This document shows, in pieces, positions 45,659-54,333 of a stretch of 64,000 nucleotides of DNA. Source of the DNA: Bradyrhizobium sp. sGM-13 (GTDB lineage Bacteria > Pseudomonadota > Alphaproteobacteria > Rhizobiales > Xanthobacteraceae); NCBI RefSeq assembly GCF_018398875.1, contig NZ_JAGWDK010000015.1:1-64000 (forward strand), in the 5' to 3' direction. The notes under the pieces were generated by a model. That model did not search any database and was not told where the DNA came from. It worked only from the letters and a program-made list of their open reading frames with translations. Both the position numbers and the translations under genes were made by a program. Numbering within the stretch: the first letter of the stretch is position 1; every line of letters begins with the position of its first letter.

Positions 45659-46729
45659 ATGCTGAATTACCTCAAGAAATTTGCGGTGGACATCTTCCCC
45701 TCGGTGGCCGCGACGGTCATCGGGGCGTACATCGTCAACCACTACATCGTGACCAAGCCCAGCGCGGACGTTCCCGCGGCGGCGTCGGCGGCCGCCAATC
45801 CCGGCAAGGCTGCAGCCAGATCCGATGCCAAGATGTCTGATACCAACACGTCCGAGACCACGGCCAGCGTGAGCAATATTCCGGCCGCAGGCGTCAAGGC
45901 GAGGGGTGTCTCCGAGAAGGCCATCATGGAGAAGACCGCGGCCGAACGACCGGCGGTGGCTGAAAAGGCCCAAGCGAAAGCGGAAGAAAAGTCCGAAGCG
46001 AAGGCTGACGCCAAAGCCGATGCCAAATCCTCCGATGCCAAATCCTCCGATGCCAAATCCTCCGATGCCAAGTCCTCCGATTCCAAGTCTTCCGATCCTA
46101 AGTCCGACGTGAAATCAGCCGAGACTCCGGCCGACGCCGCCAGCAATCCGGCCGACCAGCGCCGTCATGCAGCGGCGCCGCGCGAGAAGGAAAAGATCAG
46201 GGTCGTGCTGCCGTCGCCCGTGCAGCCTGTGGCGTCCCAGCCCACTCCGGTTGTGGCGGCTGCGCCGGTCGCCGCGGTCGAGACTGCGGCTACGCCGGAT
46301 GAACGGCGCGATGCCAACGATCTGGCGCGCGCCGCGATCGAACGCCTGCGCGCCAACGGCGAAACGTCTCCGCGCGCCCCCGAGACGGCCCGTGCTCCTG
46401 AAGCACCCCGTGCCCCCGAAACATCCAGGGTCGCAAATGCGCCTGCTGCCGTGAATGCACCCACGCTTCGTCCGCTGCCGCCGCCGGTCATGATCTCGGG
46501 CCCATCCGCTGGCGAACCCAATGGTCAGGTTTCGGCGCAGCCACGGCCGCCTTATGCTGAGGCCATCGACCCGAACCGCCCAGTCCCGCCCGCCGAAATT
46601 CCGGTCTCGCGCCCGCTCGATCTGCGTGCCGAAGTTGCGGAGCCTTCCGTCCGCGAACGCGCCACGGCGGCTGCCGAGGACGCGCTGTCGACCGCCAAGT
46701 CGATCTTCCACGCGGTGCTGCCGAAATAG
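45659..46729 (+). CDS. Membrane-anchored low-complexity protein with KSSDA repeats
   Basis: A 356-residue protein from the ATG at 45659. An N-terminal hydrophobic segment (about 8-28, FAVDIFPSVAATVIGAYIVN) anchors it; the rest is Ala/Pro/Lys/Glu-rich and probably disordered and periplasmic. Residues about 123-147 are a run of five to six SSDAK-type repeats encoded by near-identical 15-base units. The last 40 residues are more ordered, with VRERATAAAEDALSTAKSIFH. No known domain. The frame is open upstream with starts at 45611 and 45503. Confidence 0.65.
   Translation: MLNYLKKFAVDIFPSVAATVIGAYIVNHYIVTKPSADVPAAASAAANPGKAAARSDAKMSDTNTSETTASVSNIPAAGVKARGVSEKAIMEKTAAERPAVAEKAQAKAEEKSEAKADAKADAKSSDAKSSDAKSSDAKSSDSKSSDPKSDVKSAETPADAASNPADQRRHAAAPREKEKIRVVLPSPVQPVASQPTPVVAAAPVAAVETAATPDERRDANDLARAAIERLRANGETSPRAPETARAPEAPRAPETSRVANAPAAVNAPTLRPLPPPVMISGPSAGEPNGQVSAQPRPPYAEAIDPNRPVPPAEIPVSRPLDLRAEVAEPSVRERATAAAEDALSTAKSIFHAVLPK
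46028..46104 (+). repeat. Tandem 15-base coding repeat
   Basis: About five copies of a TCCGATGCCAAATCC-like unit encode the SSDAK repeats of the 45659 gene, with a few substitutions in the later copies. Such arrays readily gain or lose units. Confidence 0.8.
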
Positions 46730-46742
46730 TCTGCGGTCTTCG

Positions 46743-46854
46743 ACCGAAAGCGTCCAGATCATGATGCGATTTCGTAGAATCGCATCATGATCTCATCTTT
46801 TTGTTTGAGCATGATCTTTCGGAAAACCGCTTCGCACTTTCCCGGATCATGCTC
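46743..46854. repeat. Dispersed double-hairpin repeat (family E)
   Basis: Two palindromes occur in series: ATCATGATGCGATT and its complement around a six-base loop (about 46757-46790), then a GAGCATGATC...GGATCATGCTC arm pair (about 46807-46853) around TTTCGGAAAACCGCTTCGC. This arrangement is widespread between genes in Bradyrhizobium and relatives. It lies between two convergent genes and may terminate both. Confidence 0.75.
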
Positions 46855-47525
46855 TAGCCGCCGGTACGCGCGAGCCCGCTTCGGGCGGCGTCATCCTTGG
46901 GGCGGAGCGCGAGCGCACGGCCGTAGGACATGAACGCCTTGGCTTTATCGCCGAGGCGCTCATACGTAACGCCGCGTGCCGACCAGGCTTGCGCGCTGTT
47001 GGGATCGGCCTGCACCGCTTCGTCCAGATCGGAAGCGGCTTCCTTTGTCTTGTCGATGGCAAGGTAGCTGCTCGCCCGCGCCAACAGCGGCTCGACCCGT
47101 TGCGGCGTCAGGCCATTGGCCGCGGTGAAATCGGCGATCGCCTGCTCATGCTGCTTGTCGGCCTGATAGATCAGGCCGCGGCCGTACAGCGCCTGCACGT
47201 TGTAGGGATCGAGTGCGAGCGCGCGGTCGAATTCCGCGAGCGCTTCCTCCGCCTTGCCGGATTTGGCGAGCGTCTGGCCGCGCGTAGCGTGGCCCTGGCC
47301 ATCGCTGACGCTTTGTCCGCTGATCGTGCCGGTCGGTTTCTGTTCGACGGCCTGCGGCTTTTCCTTATCCGATCCCCACGATCCCAGGTCGAACGAACAG
47401 CCGCCGAGAGGAAGAGCGAGAACGATCGCGAGCAGCACGATGGGTGCGGCCGTGAAGCGCGAAGCGCAGGGAAGTGTATTGCGGTCGGTAACGGCCATGC
47501 GGAGGAATACTCGCGCGTCGAACAT
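46854..47525 (-). CDS. TPR-repeat lipoprotein
   Basis: A protein of about 220 residues with a hydrophobic signal and a lipobox LPLGGCS, so it is probably lipid-anchored. At least four TPR units follow: ATRGQTLAKSGKAEEALAEF, ALYGRGLIYQADKQHEQAIA, LARASSYLAIDKTKEAASDL and AWSARGVTYERLGDKAKAFM. Likely a scaffold for protein contacts in the periplasm. The start is uncertain: ATGs at 47558, 47525 and 47498 are in frame and none has a clear ribosome binding site. Confidence 0.82.
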   Translation of the reverse strand: MFDARVFLRMAVTDRNTLPCASRFTAAPIVLLAIVLALPLGGCSFDLGSWGSDKEKPQAVEQKPTGTISGQSVSDGQGHATRGQTLAKSGKAEEALAEFDRALALDPYNVQALYGRGLIYQADKQHEQAIADFTAANGLTPQRVEPLLARASSYLAIDKTKEAASDLDEAVQADPNSAQAWSARGVTYERLGDKAKAFMSYGRALALRPKDDAARSGLARTGG

Positions 47526-47670
47526 GGCATAGGTAACCCGATGGCTCGCAAAATGCATCGGTCAAAATGGCCGCAACGGCATCGACGGTGATGTGTTATC
47601 AGCAGGCTGCGCGCGAGAGCGCCGATTTTCCGGCGCGCTCCGAATTCTGCGGAACAAGATCGCGAAAAAC

Positions 47671-47699
47671 AAAACGCGGACCCAAGGCCCGCGTTTTTC
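47671..47699 (-). terminator. Terminator of rpsU
   Basis: An AAAACGCGG / CCGCGTTTT stem with a nine-base loop lies 21 bases beyond the rpsU stop; on the minus strand it ends in a GTTTTGTTTTT tract. Confidence 0.8.
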
Positions 47700-47719
47700 G
47701 TTCAAATCTAGCGAACTGC

Positions 47720-48022
47720 TTAGCGCGGTCCGCGCGGACCTGCGCCTGGGCTACGGCCGCCAGCGCCACCACGGTCGCCACCGGGACCGGCGCCGAACAC
47801 TGGCTTGGGCTTCATCGGCAGCAAGCCTTCACGCTGCAGCTTCTTGCGGGCCAGCTTGCGCGCGCGGCGCACGGCTTCGGCCTTTTCACGGGCCTTCTTC
47901 TCGGACGGCTTTTCGTAATGGCCGCGGAGCTTCATCTCGCGGAAGATACCCTCGCGCTGCATCTTCTTCTTCAGCGCCTTGAGGGCTTGATCGACATTGT
48001 TATCGCGGACGAGAACCTGCAC
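47720..48022 (-). CDS. rpsU: 30S ribosomal protein S21 with Gly-rich tail
   Basis: Residues 1 to about 60 match S21: MQVLVRDNNVDQALKALKKK, MQREGIFREMKLRGHYEKPSEKKAREKAEAVRRARK. The 100-residue chain is longer than E. coli S21 (71); the extra 30 residues are a Gly/Arg/Pro-rich tail (FGAGPGGDRGGAGGRSPGAG). S21 takes part in initiation on the small subunit. It is a single gene with its own terminator. Confidence 0.96.
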   Translation of the reverse strand: MQVLVRDNNVDQALKALKKKMQREGIFREMKLRGHYEKPSEKKAREKAEAVRRARKLARKKLQREGLLPMKPKPVFGAGPGGDRGGAGGRSPGAGPRGPR

Positions 48023-48276
48023 GCGGCATCCTCTTTCAATTGATCGGATAGGAATTCTGGTAAAGCGAAGGGCCGGCGAAAGGCCTGATCCTCAACCCTG
48101 AGCGCGGGCATGTAGCAGACAAAACCGCAGATGTCCACCTGAGAAGCCGGTTTCCGGCCCGGAAAAGCCCGGAAAATCGGCGGGATTAGGCCTACAGACG
48201 CCGATTTCCTCAAATAACGAGCCCTTCACGGCGCCTCCCTAGCATCCAGCTACGCAAAAACATGCGGGAGGCGAGT

Positions 48277-48999
48277 ATGAATACCAAAAAATATACCGCT
48301 GAAGCGATCGGCACGTTTTGGCTCACTTTCGCGGGATGCGGCAGCGCGGTCATCGCCGCGGGTTTTCCGGAGGTCGGTATAGGCCTGGTCGGTGTGTCCC
48401 TGGCATTCGGCCTGAGCGTCGTGACCATGGCCTATGCGATCGGCCACATCTCCGGCTGCCATCTCAATCCCGCCGTCACGATCGGTCTCGCGGCCGGCGG
48501 ACGGTTTCCGGCACAGCAGATCGTTCCTTACGTGATCGCGCAGGTGATCGGTGCTGTCGCTGCCGCGGCGTTGCTCTATGTGATCGCAAGCGGCGCGCCC
48601 GGCTTCGATCTGGCCAAGGGCTTTGCCTCCAACGGCTATGACGCGCATTCGCCCGGTCAGTACGGCATGGTGGCCTGCTTCGTCACCGAAGTGGTGATGA
48701 CCATGATGTTTCTGTTCATCATCATGGGCGCTACCCACGGCAAGGCGCCTGCGGGCTTTGCGCCGCTCGCCATCGGATTGGCGTTGGTGATGATCCATCT
48801 CGTCAGCATCCCCGTCACCAACACGTCGGTGAATCCCGCGCGCAGCACCGGGCCCGCGCTGTTCGTCGGCGGCTGGGCGCTGGCGCAGCTTTGGCTGTTC
48901 TGGGTTGCGCCCTTGATCGGCGGTGCGCTCGGCGGCGCGATCTATCGCTGGCTCAGCGAGGAGCCGGCCGGCGTTGTGGAAGGCTTGAAGACCGCCTGA
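48277..48999 (+). CDS. aqpZ: Aquaporin Z
   Basis: Water channel of 240 residues from the ATG at 48277. Six membrane helices and both half-helix pore motifs are present: GCHLNPAVTIGLA (NPA 1, about 60-72) and NTSVNPARSTGPA (NPA 2, about 182-194, with the selectivity-filter Arg after the NPA). The selectivity residues are as in AqpZ rather than the glycerol facilitator GlpF. The frame is open to 48262. Confidence 0.95.
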   Translation: MNTKKYTAEAIGTFWLTFAGCGSAVIAAGFPEVGIGLVGVSLAFGLSVVTMAYAIGHISGCHLNPAVTIGLAAGGRFPAQQIVPYVIAQVIGAVAAAALLYVIASGAPGFDLAKGFASNGYDAHSPGQYGMVACFVTEVVMTMMFLFIIMGATHGKAPAGFAPLAIGLALVMIHLVSIPVTNTSVNPARSTGPALFVGGWALAQLWLFWVAPLIGGALGGAIYRWLSEEPAGVVEGLKTA

Positions 49000-49025
49000 T
49001 CTAGCAAACGCGCCCGGCGGGCGAG

Positions 49026-50129
49026 CTACGTCTTGCTTGCCGGAGCCACCTCAGTGACATGGCCCATCTTGCGGCCCGGCCGCGGCGTGCCCTTGCCGTA
49101 GAGATGAACCGTGGCGCCGGGGACCGTCAGCCATTGCTCATAGTCGAGGATATCGTCGCCGATCAGGTTGGTCATGGTGACCTGGCCGTGACGAACTGGC
49201 TTGCCAAGCGGCCAGCCGGCAATCGCCCGGATGTGCTGCTCGAACTGGGAGATTGAGGCGCCGTCCAGCGTCCAGTGCCCGGAATTATGCACCCGCGGCG
49301 CGATCTCGTTGACCAACACGTGCGGTCCGCCGTTTCCGGCAACGACGAACAGCTCGACCGCGAGCACGCCGACATAGTCGAGCGCATGGGCGATCTTCTC
49401 GGCAACGGCTCGCGCCTGTGCGGTCAGCTCATCCGATATCGCCGCCGGCACGCGCGAGAATTTCAGGATGTGATCGCGATGCTCGTTTTCGGTGACGTCG
49501 TAGCATTCGACATGGCCATCCGCCGATCGCGCGGCGATCACGGAGATCTCGCGCTCGAAGGGAATGAAGGCTTCGAGGATCGCGGATTTGGTGCCGAGTT
49601 CTTCCCAAATGCGAATGGGGTCGTCGCCCTCGCGAATGATCGCCTGGCCCTTGCCGTCATAGCCGAAACGGCGGGTCTTGATCACGGCGGGAAGGCCGAG
49701 GCGGGCAATGGCGCTCTGCAGGGTCTCCGGCGATGACACGTCGGCATAGTCGGCGGTGTCGATGCCGAGCCGCTTGACGAAATCTTTCTCGATCAGCCGG
49801 TCCTGCGTGGTTTCGAGGATTTTCTGCGCCGGCAATACCGGACGGCGTGCAGCCAGCACCATGGCGGTGGCGGCCGGCACGTTCTCGAATTCGTAGGTGA
49901 TGACGTCGACATCATTGGCGAACAATTCGAGCGCCTCGACGTCGGCATATTCGGCGCAGGTTGCGTTCAGCACCACGTCGAAGGCGGGCGAGTCCGGATC
50001 CGGCGAAAACACCTGGCATTTGAGGCCGAGGCGCGCCGCCGCCATGGCCAGCATCCGGCCCAATTGTCCGCCGCCGAGAATTCCGATGGTGTCGCCCGGC
50101 TTCAGCTTCACCTTGTCTGAAACCGTCAC
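49026..50129 (-). CDS. purK: 5-(carboxyamino)imidazole ribonucleotide synthase PurK
   Basis: ATP-grasp enzyme of purine synthesis converting AIR, bicarbonate and ATP to N5-CAIR. The 367-residue protein has an N-terminal Rossmann-like GILGGGQLGRMLAMAAARLG (about 14-33), the ATP-grasp core with VIKTRRFGYDGKGQ (about 142-155) and the metal-binding NEIAPRVHNSGHWTLDG (about 268-284). The start overlaps the purE stop by 4 bases. Confidence 0.97.
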   Translation of the reverse strand: MTVSDKVKLKPGDTIGILGGGQLGRMLAMAAARLGLKCQVFSPDPDSPAFDVVLNATCAEYADVEALELFANDVDVITYEFENVPAATAMVLAARRPVLPAQKILETTQDRLIEKDFVKRLGIDTADYADVSSPETLQSAIARLGLPAVIKTRRFGYDGKGQAIIREGDDPIRIWEELGTKSAILEAFIPFEREISVIAARSADGHVECYDVTENEHRDHILKFSRVPAAISDELTAQARAVAEKIAHALDYVGVLAVELFVVAGNGGPHVLVNEIAPRVHNSGHWTLDGASISQFEQHIRAIAGWPLGKPVRHGQVTMTNLIGDDILDYEQWLTVPGATVHLYGKGTPRPGRKMGHVTEVAPASKT

Positions 50130-50614
50130 GCCGAACCCTCCGGGCGCTCTTTGACCGCATCCGTCTGCTGCTTGCGCCAGGCGGCCAATCGCGTCGCCAG
50201 CGCCGGGTCATTCAGCGCGAGCACGCTTGCCGCGAGCAGGGCGGCATTGATGGCGCCGGCCTTGCCGATCGCCAGCGTGCCGACGGGAACGCCGGCCGGC
50301 ATCTGCACGATCGAGTACAGCGAATCGATCCCCAACAGCGCCTTGGATTCGACGGGAACGCCGAACACGGGGAGTTCCGTCAGCGCCGCCGCCATGCCGG
50401 GCAGGTGCGCCGCGCCACCGGCGCCGGCAATGATGATCTTGAAACCTTGAGCCTTGGCGCCCTTGGCGAAGGCGAACAGCCGGTCCGGGGTCCGGTGGGC
50501 CGAGACGATGCGCTTTTCGCAGTCGATCCCGAGCGCCGCCAGCGTCTCGGCGGCGTGGCGCATGGTCTCCCAGTCGGACTGGCTGCCCATAATGATGGCG
50601 ATCGGTGCGGTCAT
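50126..50614 (-). CDS. purE: N5-carboxyaminoimidazole ribonucleotide mutase PurE
   Basis: Class I PurE rearranging N5-CAIR to CAIR. The 162-residue protein shows IIMGSQSDWETMRHAAETL (about 7-25), the SAHRTPDRL active-site motif with the catalytic His (about 39-47) and GAGGAAHLPGMAAALT (about 65-80). First gene of the purEK operon. Confidence 0.97.
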   Translation of the reverse strand: MTAPIAIIMGSQSDWETMRHAAETLAALGIDCEKRIVSAHRTPDRLFAFAKGAKAQGFKIIIAGAGGAAHLPGMAAALTELPVFGVPVESKALLGIDSLYSIVQMPAGVPVGTLAIGKAGAINAALLAASVLALNDPALATRLAAWRKQQTDAVKERPEGSA

Positions 50615-50765
50615 CTCGTCAATTCTGTTCGGGAATCCATAAACATAGGCCGATTATAAGGTCGGCCCGGGGCTCATCCAAGGCGTGGCAAGGGATCAGG
50701 AATGGACTATCCTGTCTTGGTGAATCCCGGCAAGCCTTCATAAGCGTGCCTGCACAGGGAAGGCC

Positions 50766-51452
50766 ATGAAGAAGAAAACCAGGGCGACCGCCTCCAGGGC
50801 CGGAAAACGCCCTAAAAACGCGGCTTCCGGGCGAAAATCAGCACCGCGGCGATCGCCGCCACCAGCATCTCGGCCGCCGGCAGCTTCCAACGAAACTAAG
50901 GCGACGATTCGCCGGCTGAAAGCGGAGCTCGCCCGGACTCAGGCGCAGATCGAGGAACTTCAGGCCTCCGCCGATACTGATTTCCTGTTGGGCATCCCGA
51001 ACCGGCGCGGTTTCGAGCGCGAGCTCAATCGCGCGATCGCCTACATAAAACGCTATCGCGCCAGCGGTGCCCTGGTCGTGCTCGACGTCGATCGGCTGAA
51101 GCCGATCAACGATGCCTTCGGACATGCCGCGGGCGACCAGGTGCTCAAGGCTATCGTCGCGGCGCTGCTGGCGCAGGTGCGCGCCTCCGACGTGGTGGGC
51201 CGGCTCGGCGGCGACGAGTTTGCGCTGCTGTTGTGGAATCTCAGCGAGACCGACGCCAGGGCCAAGGCGGCCGCGCTGGAGGAGGCGATCGATCGCCTCA
51301 GTTTCGTGTTCGATGGCCGCACCATTACCGCGGGCGCCTCCGCGGGCGTCTCGGTGCTCGATACCCACTCCGAAGCCGGCCGTGCGCTGGAAGCGGCCGA
51401 CAGCGCAATGTATGTGCGCAAGGCGTTGCGGCGGCATGAGGCGAAGGCGTAG
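50766..51452 (+). CDS. Diguanylate cyclase (GGDEF), soluble
   Basis: A 228-residue protein with a basic Lys/Arg-rich N-terminal 40 residues, a short coiled coil (about 45-72, RRLKAELARTQAQIEELQAS), then one GGDEF domain: TDFLLGIPNRRGFERELNRA and the intact signature RLGGDEFALLLWN (about 145). No membrane segment. The inhibitory-site RxxD is not evident just before GGDEF. The basic N terminus may direct it to nucleic acid or membrane; its input signal is unknown. Confidence 0.9.
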   Translation: MKKKTRATASRAGKRPKNAASGRKSAPRRSPPPASRPPAASNETKATIRRLKAELARTQAQIEELQASADTDFLLGIPNRRGFERELNRAIAYIKRYRASGALVVLDVDRLKPINDAFGHAAGDQVLKAIVAALLAQVRASDVVGRLGGDEFALLLWNLSETDARAKAAALEEAIDRLSFVFDGRTITAGASAGVSVLDTHSEAGRALEAADSAMYVRKALRRHEAKA

Positions 51453-51546
51453 CGTGGGCAAATCAAAGGCGCGCTTCGCGCCGCGCCCACCAGCGGACGA
51501 GCATGGAAGAAAGCTGGTGGGCACGCTTGCGCTTTGCCACCCCACA
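51453..51546. repeat. Dispersed inverted repeat (family C, second copy)
   Basis: The left arm GTGGGCAAATCAAAGGCGCG and right arm GGTGGGCACGCTTGCGCTTT-GCC are related to the 15604-15692 element, with a divergent centre. It lies between the GGDEF gene and a convergent small gene. Confidence 0.65.
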
Positions 51547-51566
51547 AATTCCGATCAACGATCTAA

Positions 51567-51818
51567 TTAAAGCCCGCTGAGATCGTCCGGCACGTTGCCG
51601 AACTTGCGCAGCAGTTTCGCATCACCGAATTCACCCATCATGGGATCGCCGCTGCGGCTGAAGGCAACGGCGCCGATGCTGCCGGCCATCCGCGACATCG
51701 TCTCGGCGCGCCGCAACGCGATGGTCGGGCTCTGACATTCTTCCGCGGCGCCCGCTACCGGCGAGCCGCTATCGTCCTGCAGAAATGGCATTGCGACGTA
51801 ATAGGTGACATCGGCCAT
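51567..51818 (-). CDS. Small conserved-looking protein of unknown function
   Basis: An 83-residue protein, starting MADVTYYVAMPFLQDDSGSP. No domain recognised. The ATG at 51818 is preferred over the frame's earlier starts at 51884, which fall within the next gene. It lies downstream of a second small gene on the same strand. Confidence 0.6.
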   Translation of the reverse strand: MADVTYYVAMPFLQDDSGSPVAGAAEECQSPTIALRRAETMSRMAGSIGAVAFSRSGDPMMGEFGDAKLLRKFGNVPDDLSGL

Positions 51819-51846
51819 TGTATCGCTCCAGTGTGATCGTTCCAGA

Positions 51847-52053
51847 TCAGGCCGCGTTGCTACTCGCACGTTTGGCCGGCACACAGCCGGCCGCTATCGC
51901 GGCCTGCAGTTCCTCCAGTTCGATTTCCAGATACTCGTTCGCCATGATCAGCGCCTTGATGGTCGAGCGCAGATTGCCGTCGCACATCGCGATCGCCTGA
52001 TCGCAGGCCTGCTCGTAACGGTTGTTGTCGGACAGGGGCGGCGTGGTGGACAT
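51847..52053 (-). CDS. Small helical protein of unknown function
   Basis: A 68-residue, mostly helical acidic protein with two cysteines (ACDQAIAMCDG; a further one at AAGCVPAKR) and an EYLEIELEELQAAI helix. The ATG is preceded by a CGGGAG ribosome binding site 8 bases away. Function not recognised. Confidence 0.65.
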   Translation of the reverse strand: MSTTPPLSDNNRYEQACDQAIAMCDGNLRSTIKALIMANEYLEIELEELQAAIAAGCVPAKRASSNAA

Positions 52054-52255
52054 GGCTGGACTCCCGAGGCTGGCGGCAGGAAGGCATGTTCTCTGTTTGT
52101 TCTAGTCGAGTCAAGCCGCATCCGCCAGCCGGAGGCCCTTTTTTGCCGGCCGCCCGGCAAGCCATCGTGCCGCGGCGTGTGGATGTCGGGGAAAAGAATC
52201 TGCGACGGCGGACTGGTTTGCGCGCCGAACCAGCGGAGCGCGTCAAGCGCAACGA

Positions 52256-52462
52256 TCAGGCGATGATGTCAGGCGTGATCTGGTCTTCGATGAAGGCGAT
52301 GCGGTCGCGCAACTGCAGCTTGCGTTTCTTCAGCCGCTGCAGCCGCAACAAGTCCGGCGCCGGCGACTGATGCAGCGCGTCGATCGCCGCATCGAGATCG
52401 CGATGCTCCTGCTGCAGCCTGGCGAGCTCGGTTTCAAGCTCGCGCTCATCATCGTCGGTCAT
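52256..52462 (-). CDS. DUF465 (YdcH-like) small coiled-coil protein
   Basis: A 68-residue protein: ELETELARLQQEHRDLDAAI, then RLQRLKKRKLQLRDRIAFIEDQI. This is the DUF465 pattern of two antiparallel helices, with LxxLKKRKLxLKDxI at the end. Role unknown. A divergent paralogue lies at 52700. Confidence 0.85.
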   Translation of the reverse strand: MTDDDERELETELARLQQEHRDLDAAIDALHQSPAPDLLRLQRLKKRKLQLRDRIAFIEDQITPDIIA

Positions 52463-52699
52463 GGTGTACGTTAGCTGAAAGCGCGATCAGGTTGCGAACG
52501 GATTCTTCGGATGACGGTGAATATCGTCCCTGCGAGGCCGCTCTGCAAGCGGATCGGGTTCCATAGTCACGATTGGTTACAGATAAGCCCGAAAAATATG
52601 AGAGTCCCGATTCTGGATACCCATCGACAGATTCGGCGGCTGGTGTACACTCGCGCGTCCGGATCGAATCTGAGGTTTCACCCACCGAGGAGATTTCGT

Positions 52700-52885
52700 A
52701 TGGCACTACAGGCGCATCTTGTTGAGCTTGAACGTAAGCACAAGATTCTCGAGAATGAATTGCACGAAGCGCTCGTGCACCTTTCCACAGACGACCTGCA
52801 AATTGTCGAGTTGAAGCGCCGCAAGTTGATGGTCAAGGATCAGATCGAGCGGTTGAAGCAAACCGCCGACGAAACCCTCCACTAA
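52700..52885 (+). CDS. DUF465 (YdcH-like) small coiled-coil protein, second copy
   Basis: A 61-residue protein: LVELERKHKILENELHEALV, then IVELKRRKLMVKDQIERLK. It has an AGGAGA ribosome binding site before the ATG at 52700. It is divergent from the 52256-52462 paralogue with about 240 bases between them; both share the DUF465 C-terminal signature but little else. Confidence 0.85.
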   Translation: MALQAHLVELERKHKILENELHEALVHLSTDDLQIVELKRRKLMVKDQIERLKQTADETLH

Positions 52886-52971
52886 GTAGTCCAGCAAGGT
52901 ATCGAAAATCCCCACACGGCCGGATGGGCGCCGATGCGCTCGTCCGCGTGTCGGTGATGCTTCGGCCTCCG

Positions 52972-54075
52972 TCACAGCTCCGCCAGCGCGCCGACGTGAT
53001 CGGCGATCGCGAGCGATGACGTCAGTCCTGGCGATTCGATGCCGAACAGGTTGATCAGTCCGGCAATGCCGTGATCGGCAGGACCCTGGATGAGAAAATC
53101 CTGCGTCGCGACGGCCGGCGGCACGATTTTCGGCCGGATTCCGGAATAGCTTGGCATCAGCGCGCCGTCCGGCAGCGTCGGCCAATAGCGCCGGATCGCG
53201 GGATAGAATCGTTCGGCGCGGGCAGGGTCCACCGCATAGTCGATGCTCTCGACCCATTCGACGTCGGGGCCGAACCGGGCCTGTCCGGCCATGTCGAGCG
53301 TGAGGTGCACGCCCAGCCCACCGGGCTCCGGCACCGGATAGATCAGGCGCGAAAATGGAGCCCGCGCACTGCAGCTAAAATAATTGCCCTTGGCGAGATA
53401 AGCACAGGGAATCATTTCGATCGGCATGCCATCGATACTGCGCGCCACCGTGGGCGCGCCCAATCCGGCCGAATTGACGAGCAGGTTGCACGCAAGGGTC
53501 ATCGGCGCATCGCCGCCGGCTTCGATTTCGATACGACCGGCGTTGGTTCGCGCGTGCAGCAGCGGGGTGTGGAATGCGAAAGCCGCGCCGGCTTCTTCCG
53601 CATCGCCCCGCAGCGCTAGCATGTAGGCGTGGCTGTCGATGATGCCGGTGGACGGTGACAACAGCGCCGCGTTGCAATTCAACGCCGGCTCCAATTCGCG
53701 CGCCGCTTCGCCCGTCAGCAATTGCATGTCGTCGACGCCATTGGCCTCGGCATGCGCGCGGATCGATTGCAGCTTCTCGGTTTCCTTCGGCGTCGTCGCC
53801 ACGATCAGCTTGCCGCAATTGCGGTGCGGAATGCCGTGGTCGCTGCAATACCGGTAGAGCGCGCGCTTGCCGCTGACGCACATCTGCGCCATCAGGCTGC
53901 CGGCACGGTAATAGATGCCCGCATGAATCACCTCGCTGTTGCGCGAGGAGGTGACGGTACCGATGCCTTCGGCGGCCTCGAGCACGATTACTTCGCGGCC
54001 CGCCTGGGCCAGGCGCCGAGCGATCGCGAGCCCGATCACCCCCGCTCCAATGATGACGCAATCGACCTTGTCCAT
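52972..54075 (-). CDS. FAD-dependent oxidoreductase, L-2-hydroxyglutarate oxidase-like (LhgO/DAO family)
   Basis: A 367-residue protein starting with the FAD-binding motif VDCVIIGAGVIGLAIARRLA (about 4-23) and EVIVLEAAEGIGTVTSSRNSEVIHAGIYY, the latter close to LhgO-type flavoproteins. Later segments include NSAGLGAPTVARSIDG and the late IQGPADHGIAGLINLFGIESPG motif. Likely acts on L-2-hydroxyglutarate or a related 2-hydroxy acid. The ATG at 54075 is chosen because the FAD motif begins 5 residues in. Confidence 0.87.
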   Translation of the reverse strand: MDKVDCVIIGAGVIGLAIARRLAQAGREVIVLEAAEGIGTVTSSRNSEVIHAGIYYRAGSLMAQMCVSGKRALYRYCSDHGIPHRNCGKLIVATTPKETEKLQSIRAHAEANGVDDMQLLTGEAARELEPALNCNAALLSPSTGIIDSHAYMLALRGDAEEAGAAFAFHTPLLHARTNAGRIEIEAGGDAPMTLACNLLVNSAGLGAPTVARSIDGMPIEMIPCAYLAKGNYFSCSARAPFSRLIYPVPEPGGLGVHLTLDMAGQARFGPDVEWVESIDYAVDPARAERFYPAIRRYWPTLPDGALMPSYSGIRPKIVPPAVATQDFLIQGPADHGIAGLINLFGIESPGLTSSLAIADHVGALAEL

Positions 54076-54333
54076 GTCAGCTTCAGGCCCGGAAATCTGG
54101 CGCAGGAATCGGCGCATGCCACGATCGGCAATCATCGTTGCGTTCGGTGGGGCTGTCGAACAACCCGTTGGTTTGCCTCGACATACGCAGTAAACGCAGT
54201 CCCGTTAGCGAAGCATTAATCATGTCGGGCCAATTGCCGTAATTTGGGTCATATTTTAGAATTGTGCGGGTAGTCGTTTACCCGATCCAAACCCGTCAAG
54301 CCAGACACTCCCCCCGCAAACCTCGGGTGGGTA

